Source: Pisaster brevispinus (Eukaryota; Echinodermata; Asteroidea; Forcipulatida; Asteriidae). Taken from it: DNA of 64,000 nt. The notes beneath the pieces are model-generated. The model searched no databases. It had not been told where the DNA came from and was given only the letters and a program-made list of their open reading frames with translations. The stretch's first letter is position 1; each line of letters begins with the position of its first letter. Shown here piece after piece: positions 47,103 to 56,692 of this stretch. The position numbers and the translations under genes were made by a program. The stretch spans positions 5,121,001 to 5,185,000 of the forward strand of contig JAMKCF010000023.1 of NCBI GenBank assembly GCA_023634235.1, read 5' to 3'.

Positions 47103-48255
47103 AACACTTTTAAGCTAAGGTCTGATGATTAATACAGTTATAATTGGTCAGTGGTTGTGAGTGCAGATTTACTCAAACTGGACTAGGACGGGACGTACAA
47201 CAGGCAAGTCCTTGAATATCAATTATTTTATCATATTATATCCTTTTGAAATGTATTCAAACCAAACGTGAAATCTTTAAAAGAAGCTTTTTTCTTCAAA
47301 ATCTTTATCAACTAAAAACTGAAGATAGTTTAGCCTCACTAAAAGTATTTCGAAATAAAATTTAAAAAGCGTCAGAAAAAAACTCTGGTAACAAATAATG
47401 GACTAGTTTAGCATTCGTACTGATGTGGCATGGTACAACATTCGTTGAACATTTTTAGATCGAAATATAGATGGTCACTAAATCGAGTGATTATCATAAA
47501 AAACAAGTTTTGTTCAGACATGGAATAAATCGCCTAATGGAACAAATTATCTCTCTGAGAAGAAGTAGAAACTTCAACAGTTTCGAGAGGGGACCCTGGG
47601 GAGGGTCGGAACAGGAGGTCGGGGCCCAATTCCACAAAGAGCTAAGATCATTCTTAACTATGTATTGATCTTATTATTGCTAACCAATATGTGACGCCAC
47701 AATACAAATTACAATGGAAATATTGACAACTTACCTTATGGATGATTCTTATAGTGTTTTGTGGAATCGATCCCAGGGATCGATTTCACGAAGAACTACA
47801 ACATTTTATCTCATGTTGAGTTGCCAATGCCACCCTAGTGATTTGTATTGTGACGTCACACTTTGCTTAGCAAAGATTGAGACATAACTTAAAATCAATG
47901 GCTCATTGTTAAATCGACCCCTGAGGCAGGATTACCTTTTTCATAAGTCGTACAAGAGTGCTGGTCATTTTGGATGGTGAACAGTTTAAATCTACGTAAT
48001 TCTCTTTTTCATTATGAATAAAATACATTCACCTACTTTAAGATCAGTTAACATGTTTTGATTCAGTACTCATTTTCTCTTTGTTCAACCCCAAATTATG
48101 ATTGCTTTACGTTTGATTTATTTTATAAATTATTTTATAAACTTACGGACTAAAAGAAGAGGGCTTGCTGGCTCAACGAACATGTTTAAGAGAATCGAGA
48201 CTTATAAAGTAGGCCTATATAAAATTCAATGATCCTGATGTGTCGATGAACACAA
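47103..48255. other. Intergenic region between convergent glomulin and ACE-B
   Basis: AT-rich. Two abutting inverted-repeat elements at 47622-47922 are the only structure recognised. I see no exon. Confidence 0.5.
47622..47922. mobile_element. Two abutting MITEs
   Basis: The first runs from GGGCCCAATTCCACAAAGAGC to TTTGTGGAATCGATCCC (ends 47774). The second runs from AGGGATCGATTTCACGAAG to AAATCGACCCCTGAG. Each has inverted ends and an internal TGTGACGCCACAATAC or TTGTGACGTCACA word. Their junction GATCCCAGGGATC is itself palindromic. Confidence 0.6.
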
Positions 48256-51200
48256 CTACGTTCGGAGGTGTACGAACCGTGTGGCTACCAGACAAAACAG
48301 CAGCAAAAACAGCGATATCTGCGGTATGGAACTAGCCACACCTCCCACTGTTGGAGTTTGCGGATCTGTGAAAACCAAGAGTACAAAGCACCGAGGGTTA
48401 TAACGAACAATTTGAACAATGCTCTGTGCACGTGGACAGTTGCAGCTGCGTTTAACATTTTTTGGTATCGACGTAAAATGTGTTTTATCCCACATTTGAC
48501 ACTTTGGCAAAACTGCACTTTGGAGTTTTTCACATTAAGTTAGCAAAATACTAGCCCAGGTTGGACCCCTCTGTTGCATAGAGTTAAACGAAGACTGGCG
48601 TCCTTTACCAGGGCTAGCAAAGTGGGCTACCAACACCATTCGACGAACAAATGGATGCAGCGCATTACTCATTGTAACATTTGACAAATAAAGGGATTGA
48701 CTGAAACCAAACTTACCCCAACCAATCTTCTCCCCGTTTTTCTGGTTGGTCTCTTCAAGCCATGTCTTAAGTGGCGCAAAATAGGCGTTGATGGCATCTG
48801 CCGTCATTAACCTTTGACCTGAAATGGCTTCCATTGCATCTGGCCAGGGCTTGCTTGATCCCAACTTGAGCATAGCTCTGAGAATTATAATTAGAAATCA
48901 ACGAATTTATTTTGAAGATAAATGATTGAACCCTATACTAATTAATATAATCCATTGATAAACTGGGTCAAAGACTGAATTATAAATGATAAGAATATTA
49001 GGAAATGGGGGGGGGGGGGAAATAATGATTGCGGTTTACTCAAGTTTCTGTCCTGCCTCTTGCGACTTGTAGAAGTCACATTGATGCAGAGGTCCCGTGT
49101 GTCCTGCTGCGTCACACAATGCTTTCTGGAACTGGAACTGGATGATTGTACGGATGAAGTATCTTGAAGAAAAGGCATTAATAAAATTATATTCATAAAG
49201 ATTAATTCAACTTAGTTCCCAGGTTTACCAGGATCTTGGTAATTTATTGGCCCACTGTTAGCCCCACTCCGTGTAATCGTAAAAAACGAGTCTATTATAT
49301 CCCAGCATGGCTGACTTTTTTTTTATAGAAAAACAAAGGGAAGATTTTAATGAAACGTACAAATGTTTTGATGCATGATGTTTGTGCAATCGCACACAGT
49401 TTTTTGGTCTGTGAATAAATTGGGAGGTCCTCGGAAGGCGCTGCCAAACTTCGGAGGGTTATAAGTTAGATGTAGTGTCATTTTAGGTACATTTCATCCA
49501 AACCTTAAAGAATTAACATGATCGAGCTGGTTTACCCAATGAACGGATAATCGATCAGAAAGTGGTACATTGCACCGGGATCAAAGTCATTCTTCGTCCG
49601 TGTCACTGGAGCCTTCACTCCAACAAGGTCATGCCTGGTAGGAATGAAACATAATACCAAGACGTTAACAAACACCAATATTAAAGTGCAATACCGAGGG
49701 AAATCACTGGAACGAATGATTTTACAATGTAACTTTTTTTTATAGAAGATCAGAACATTTGACTCACTTTAGTTGCCACCATCTGTCCATCCATTTGTCC
49801 TCAGTGACGTTACCAGCGAACACATCCCATCGCCATTGTTCCAAAGCGAGGCTAAAGGGCAGGGTACCAATTGTGTTCAACGCTGTCTTCAGTAAAAAGT
49901 TGATATCCGTCTCTGAAAGTTTTCGTACAAGGTTGTTTGAAGGTTTTGATAGTGCTTTGTTATAACTTTAAAATTTGGACAACATATTATACTCTCACCT
50001 AGTAAAGTAGGCCCTCGTTTTAGGAACAGTTATTTAAAAAAAATGTTTGAGATTACAAATAATTACAAAATGGAGGCATACCTTTAGAAACTCAAACACA
50101 TTACTTGTGTTCACATTTAGTTCTTATAAACAAAAGTATCTCAATTAAAAAGTCACACATAGTGACGAAGGCCTACATCGTTTCAGGAACTGCTATTAGA
50201 GATGTGTCTTTTTGAAATACTATCAAATGGAGGTATCTAATGTCTTTAGAGACTAAAACACGTGGTTAAATCCAAATAATATTCTTTATCTCCGAAGAAA
50301 ACCCATTACTTGTACACAATGAACCCTAGTCGATCTCTCTAGAAAGCTGTTTATGATCTTTAACAAAGAGTGTCGGTGGGCCTGTGTGGATCACACGGGA
50401 AGTTTTGACCGTTTACGAAACCACGGCTTAGGCATGGGCTGGGCTCCAGCTCATAAGCACTGCCCGCCTGCCGAAAGTAAATTTTTTAAATAACCGACGG
50501 AGACTAGCCGGAGCCTATAAGCCGAAGCTGTGGTTTCGAAAAAGGTGCTTTGTTTCCTCCAGAAATCTGATGTCAACTTTACCTTCGCCAAAAACAGCCC
50601 CTCCGTCCAAGAGCCCGATATCTGGATGGGACAAGTGCGCAGGCGTGGAAATAGACAACGACATCACCTCACCCACAGCCTCATGGAAGGCCCCATTTGC
50701 TCCGGCATGGAACAAGAAGGGGAGATCTTTATACTGGATGTCGTATTGAATGTGCCCAAGTTCATGGTGGACGATTTGAAAATACTCCATGGTAACCTCT
50801 GTACACATCTTGATCCTATACTGACCAAGAAAAATGAAAACCCTTTTATAACTCCTCTTTAATAGTAGAGCTACACACTATGGCCACCATGGTCAGTGTT
50901 GTCACTCTTCCATAATTGACTCACCTATGCATTCATTGTTATCAGTAACTCTTCGAAAAAGCATCTGGGTCGAAAATGACGCGCATCCAGATTCCGTGGG
51001 GCCTGGCCAATTTCTGGGTGAGTATGACCCGGAGTTTGAGTCAAAATGACCCAGAAATGGGTCAAAAAGTACAATCTGAGTTAAAATCCAATTTTTCTAA
51101 AACAACTTTCTGGGTCAGCCTGACCGACCTGGGCCCAATTTCATAGAGCTGCTTAAGCAGAAAACAATGCTTAACAATTTCCTGCTAAGCAGAAATGAGC

Positions 51201-54200
51201 AGGATACCAGTCACAAATTGTACACGTGACATGGTAGTTTGGCTGGTAACCTTATTCTGGTAAGCAAAATTGTATTGTGCTTAGCAAATTTTTGTGTTTA
51301 AGCAGCTCTATGAAATTGGGTCCTGGAAATGGGTCAGCCCCACTGGGACCCGGAAACCGGGGAGATTATAGAATGCAACACCACTTGTAAAAGGCCCTTT
51401 GTTCCTTTCCTTTGTTTCGGGACAAACCAGCCAAACCAGCCTGGACGGTACTGATACAAATTCCCGGTTACTTGCCTAAAGTCATCGCCACTGTTCATAT
51501 CCCAGGCTGACGGGTGGCACACGACTTGCCGGCCGTCTGTTGGCTTTTCGATCATAGAATAATTCCAGAATGCTTCGTTAACTCTCGGCAATCCACAAGA
51601 AGCAAAGAAGTCATCGCCCAATTGGAACATCTGGAGTGGGGTGATATTCTAAAACGATCAAAAACAATAACTGTTTATTCTCTTTGTTTAAGCCCAACTT
51701 CAATTTGAATGATTTTCCGTTGTAACAGCCAGCAAAATGTGAAGACTTTAGTAGCTAAATTTATTGCTGATATATATCCTAATTGGGGTATATCTTTACC
51801 CTAATTGGAAGGTACGTACCCCAAAGAGGATGTTAATGATGCGTATCAATGGTACCGCCCTTACCTTTGCCCTAAGGCTGTCCGTGGCGTCAATATTTGG
51901 TGCGTTAGGATACGGAACAACTTGTTTGTAGATATTGCCCCAGAAGCGGCCCCACATGTCCCCTGCGAACAAAATGGATCAGTTCAAAAAGTAATAATAC
52001 TAATGCACGAATAAAAATTCAGTTTTAGCCCATAATGAAATCCTGCCCAGTGTTAAAAACCTACTTTGGTATAGGCCCATGCACATGTGGCAATACCGTG
52101 GATTTGATGTTTGGAATAAAACAGGGACAATGAATGCCAACAGAGAATGAGTTCGTATCCGAATTGGCGGTTCCAGCTACAACTAAACGCATAATGAAGC
52201 GGCGATCCAGCCGTAGCCATAGTCGTAGCCATAGCCATATTCGTAGCCGTAGCCATATTCGTAGCCGTAGCCACCAATTCGGACACGGTCTAATATTGTT
52301 TTGATCGGTTGCAATCTCCCATTTCCCGGTCACTGTACTGTACGCTATACAACGAACCCTTATCTTTAAAGTAGCCTAACGGTGAAAACAAGCAAATTTT
52401 AAAATCCCGTTTCTGATTTCGTTTCTGATTTGTATAGGCCCTACCATCGGCACAAAAATGTCGCATGATTTGTCAAGACGTAAAGACGTATAAAATAGCC
52501 TGTAAAATTGAAACTTTTCTTAGGCACACGAGTTCATTAAAATTAGTTTGAAATAAGTTAGTTCAGCTCCACTTGATAACTCGGGCAGACAGACTTTGTT
52601 ACATTCAGTGGCCATGAACATTGTTTGCCTGATGCCTTCAAGTGAAAACTATTAGTCTGTAGTTCTCATAGTATCCGGCAAAGGGCAAACAAGATTCATG
52701 GTACAATTCACCATGTTCCAATGTAACAAAGGCTTTTAGGCCGAGTTGCCAAATAGAGCGGAACTTCTTTCAAACTAATTTCGATGAAATACGTTATGGA
52801 GAAGTTTCTATATTTTTCTACCTCCACGATCAAATATTATATTAAATTAAAAACAATAATGAAAACTTATAAAGCGCACAAATCCACATACAAAAGTGCT
52901 TATGGCGCCAATACAGACAATAAAACATGTACAATAATCAACATGAAAAAAATAACGTAGGCCTATGAGCTCAGAAGAATCCCAGACGGGTAGAAAAACC
53001 AGACGGTTGGCACGTCAAAAGTGTCGGCCATCTTATGGGCAATGGGGGTAGTTTTTTAAAACACACACTTACACCGCTTGCGGCACACGGGAGTGGTCCT
53101 TCTTTTCTACAACTCCCCGATCAAATTCCTGCCATGATTGGTTAGAGTTTGGCTGCGAAGGAAAATCAAAAGGCTTGACGCGGTTCAAAGCCCAAACCCC
53201 CAGTTGCTTGTATTAAGATGGTGTATGTCTGAACTATTTCTGCGTCAGTGTGACCCGGACTCTGCGTCAAAATTACCCAAGGAGCGAAACTGACGCAGAG
53301 TCGAAGCTAAAATCATATTTTTAACCAGTTTCCGGGTCAACCTGACCCACTTCATTATATTGAGTAAATGTTAGCGAGGGTAACCCACCAAGTAGGTTGG
53401 ATGGGATACGTCCAGTCAGATCCACGTGAGCACCGTGTTTGGCATTCATGATGCGTCTGACGTATGCATGAAGCTGCTTGTACAGTGGAAGGATCTGATT
53501 ATACAGCTCGTACGCCTGCGCAATGACGGCATCACTCTCGTAACCGGATCTCCAGTATTCGCCTTTATCAGAATAACCTGGAATGAAGACAACATAAATC
53601 GTACATCGTTAATGTGGATAAACCGATATTGCAAGATCCCTGATACGACTTCGCCATGGGGATGATCGATACATTGTAATAAACTCACATAAACATACAT
53701 AAACATACTCATGTAGGCCTACATACTTCTTGGGCTTGGTTGGAACATGGAGGTAGAAGAATCAGAGTGATGGTTGCTCCCAAAACAGGAGCGGAGATCA
53801 TTCCATAAAGTTTAGGGTTTGAAAGTACACTTCTTTGCCACAATAGTGAGCGTGAACTTCGCTGTATGATCTAGAAAATGGGGCTATGTTGGGGATGAGA
53901 CCATCACCCTCTCATTTTGATCAATGTTCATTTTGTCCCTCTTCCTCGCAGGTGTCCTAAGACCCTTCTTTGGAAACCGTCTCAAAGAACATAGGCTTTG
54001 ACTGAAGCTCCGTCCGGTGTATGTTTTCAAAATACTGAAGGAAGCCGGTTAGCAGACGTTGTGGTTTCGATAAAGCTCTAAGAATCCAAACTGGTAACAA
54101 CTGGCCCCATTTCACAGCGCTGCTTTAGCACAAAATGAAGCTAAGCACAACAAAATTATGCTTACCAGGCAAAATGCCAACTCATGTTTGCTGCAGCTAT

Positions 54201-56692
54201 ATGGAATTGGGCCCTGATGATGTAGGGACATATCCAAATTGGCGGCTACAGCTACGGCTACGACTGTTGCTAAGAATGTTGTCTAGGACGACCTGTCCGT
54301 ACTTCAACGCGGCGATCCAGCCGTAGCCGTAGCCTTAGCCGCAAATTTAGACGCAGCCTAATACAATACCATTGAGACGAGCAGCTTCGTTGGCCAGTGT
54401 CACATACTCTTTGTAGAGTGGTTTGTTTGGTACCCCGACTTCATCTCGGAATCCTTTCCAGGCCCACAATAGTTCATCCCAGTTTTCGGAAGTAGCCATG
54501 ACTTGACCCAAACCTGATAAGAAAGCATAATATTAGTTACAATTTTAAAACACGTGACACTTGCAAAAATGTAACGTTATCACAGTTCTAGAAAGGGAAC
54601 TTACCCCCATAAAAAATACACCAAAACAAAACAAATGAAACACATGGGGGGGGGGGGCTCCAAACACGCCCCCTCCCTCTGGTCAGCTGCTGTAAGGTTG
54701 CTTCTGAAATGATGTCAAGGAAATTACTGCCGGCTTACCGGGTTCTATCTGCAGGCATTCATTTGGATTATCCGGTCGACACACCGAAGCAGCGCCGTAA
54801 TTCTCAGACATGGTGTTGATCAATTCATTGAACTACAAAACGGACACAAAGAAGAAATTGTACAAGAGTTATGGTAAATAATTGTTGAGAAGTGAAACAA
54901 AGACAGCTGAAAGTGGCTCAATATTTCTTATCCACTTTTCCCTTTTTTTGCATATAATTATAAATCAAGTGACCGGACCCTTGGCACAATATTGGGAGGA
55001 CCCTGAAAGTTAGCCCATGGTTCTGAGCACAGAGAATTAGGAGACGAGGTTGACAACAGAAGTATACATAAAAAATGCCACGGCTCAAATTGCAAATATC
55101 TTGCCTTTTTAACTTTGCTGGGCTCCAATGCAGCAGTTCCAATGTCTTTGAGTTTCTTAAATTGTCTCTTGATGTCATCTGGAAAACCTGTCTCGTTGAA
55201 TCTGGTGGAGTTCTCATAGGCTTCCTTATCGAAGGCGGCAGTGACCAGTCCGGCTTCCAACTGACAATTTAACACAACCAATTCAAATCTTATTTCAAAA
55301 ACTCACATCTCAGTCTTTGATGTCACTATAATAGATTGATTGTTAATCAATATTTTAAAAGTCATCCGAAAAAATCTCAAAATGCAATGAAAATATAGGC
55401 CTACGTTCCTTTAAGTGTCAAATCCTCCAAAATCCACCCTACAAAGTTCGATAAACATTTGGTTGATTTGCGGTATTACTTTGTCTGAGCTAATCATGCT
55501 TGGCACAGAGGGAATATGTACATAATTGCTACATAACAAGAGTTTATGGGAAAGTTGATAGTTTCCAATTAATTGGTTACCGTATTTTAAGTATAATTTT
55601 TGCAGTCATTGCTCTATGGAAATACTAAATCAATAACATTTCAGACACGACGATTTTGTTTAGATTGCGACGTAGGCCTACTTAATAAAATTGACAATTT
55701 AGTTTTAACGGGACAAAATGATAGCCTCTTTACTAGGTCAGAGCTGTTTTCATGAAGCCCTTGACTATTTATGAGTTAAAGTTTACGTTCAACACATTAC
55801 AAAATTACCAGCGACCGACTTCATGTAGTATGCTATTTCACGTTCAATGGATGTTTACAATCATTCTGGGAGCTTTTGCTACCGCTAGATTATTATTGCA
55901 AGGTGGCCAAGGTCACAGCGGTAACAAAGCTCGCAATCTCGGTATTCAAACGTCCTTGTCATTAAAGCAGAAACCATATGCTATATAGTTTTCCCCTGGG
56001 TAGTTGCGTAGGCTTCCAATAGTTCGGAGATTCATACGGACGACCTATCCCACCCATTTTGCCAGCTTGCCAACCAAGACCATGCTTCAAAAAAGAATGA
56101 CCTTGCATTCCACCCCTTTCTGGCAGGCAAAATAAGACACTGGTAACTATTCGTAAAATATGAGTTTGTACCATAATTTTCACATACATTCAAGAGTTAC
56201 AAAAATAACAGCTAGGCCTAAACAAAATTTGATTCTTCGTATCAAAAGTTGATAAAAATCACAAAGTGCAATCTTCATATGCAAGAATTTAAATATGCAA
56301 GATTTGATGTGTTCCAGTGGGCTGTGTATTAATATTGTGCCCACTGGAAGTCCAAGGTCCGTGGCTCTTTTATAAACATGTGATTTCACGGATTGCACGG
56401 TCTACATATTATAAAAACGAGCCAACCGTACGCATTTTGAACTGAAACAATAAATACAAATACATACGTCTTTTTGCTGGTTATAATCGGTGATGTTAGT
56501 ATTGAATGTCCAGCTAGTCAGAGTACTTGCATAGTACACCACTTTGGCCTTGGCTCCATAATTTGCCAAAAACTCCCTCGCCGCGTTCACGTCCGTACTC
56601 AGCTCCTCATGTGAAAAGCTGATCTGGAAAGAGACCACCAAGCTAAGAAACAGGAGACAAGTGTGTGAACCTTGGAAGAACATCTTGCTCAT
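48256..56692 (-). CDS. ACE2-signature zinc carboxypeptidase, ACE-like, copy B (13 exons, 649 aa)
   Basis: Exons in order: 56468-56692, 55105-55260, 54739-54832, 54370-54513, 53389-53577, 51865-51962, 51476-51648, 50583-50815, 49768-49912, 49536-49634, 49040-49162, 48717-48877, 48256-48365. Exons 2-11 have exactly the lengths and phases of copy A, so the two are duplicates. A signal peptide (about 1-27) is followed by a single M2 peptidase domain with [21 protein letters not shown] and MWGRFW (the ACE2-type Arg). The chloride-2 arginine is Gly (YPFIGYF) and chloride-1 residues are kept, as in copy A. Exon 12 is three codons shorter. Exon 13 encodes a different tail: a Pro/Thr/Gly linker, then [13 protein letters not shown] and a basic end (RFVHLRT), which fits a single-pass anchor better than a GPI signal. 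Intron 7 is GC-AG as in copy A, and intron 2 also starts with GC (AAG/GCAAGA) where copy A has GT. A start at the fourth residue, also Met, is possible. It converges on glomulin. Confidence 0.9.
50416..50538. mobile_element. Small inverted-repeat element beside ACE-B exon 8
   Basis: CGAAACCACGGCTTAGGC at the left and GCCGAAGCTGTGGTTTCG at the right are inverted. It ends 44 bases from the exon 8 donor. It is related to 23121-23225. Confidence 0.65.
50982..51372. mobile_element. IR3-MITE copy F, split by a nested MITE
   Basis: Contains GGTGAGTATGACC (one mismatch, near 51017) and the perfect GGTCAGCCTGACC at 51113-51125. The family sequence resumes after the nested MITE with AAATGGGTCAGCCCCACTGG. 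It is in ACE-B intron 7, ending about 100 bases from exon 7's GC donor. Confidence 0.7.
51131..51323. mobile_element. GGGCCCAATTTCATAGAGC MITE nested in IR3-MITE copy F
   Basis: Starts GGGCCCAATTTCATAGAGCTGC and ends GCAGCTCTATGAAATTGGGTCC, nearly perfect inverted ends. The flanking IR3-MITE halves are continuous with other copies of that family, which dates this insertion as the later one. Confidence 0.85.
52145..52295. mobile_element. Inverted-repeat element with internal GTAGCC hexamers
   Basis: Ends are CCGAATTGGCGGTTCCAGC and GTAGCCACCAATTCGG. Between them, about ten GTAGCC, ATAGCC or GTAGCCATATTC units run from 52208 to 52272. A related element at 54228-54362 has AATTGGCGGCTACAGCTACGG at one end and CCGTAGCCGTAGCC near the other. 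Both are in ACE-B introns. Confidence 0.65.
53235..53350. mobile_element. IR3-MITE copy G (partial)
   Basis: Contains CGTCAGTGTGACC (one mismatch, near 53242) and the perfect GGTCAACCTGACC at 53335-53347, with the family's AAACTGACGCAGAGTC between. It ends 38 bases from ACE-B exon 5. Confidence 0.65.
54102..54214. mobile_element. Short copy of the GGGCCCAATTTCATAGAGC MITE
   Basis: Starts TGGCCCCATTTCACAGCGCTGC and ends GCAGCTATATGGAATTGGGCCC. It is internally deleted relative to the copies at 42765 and 51131. Confidence 0.65.
54228..54362. mobile_element. Second GTAGCC/GGCTAC inverted-repeat element
   Basis: AATTGGCGGCTACAGCTACGG opens it and CCGTAGCCGTAGCCTTAGCC with GCAAATTTAG closes it, so the hexamers are in opposite orientation at the two ends. 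It ends within 10 bases of ACE-B exon 4's donor, so that donor's intronic context is transposon-derived. Confidence 0.6.

Noticed and set aside
28189..54657. Long G and C homopolymers as a biological signal
   Set aside because: They occur in many unrelated places (also 2393, 3770, 14508, 36231, 49007). They are ordinary simple sequence and their lengths may be assembly artefacts.
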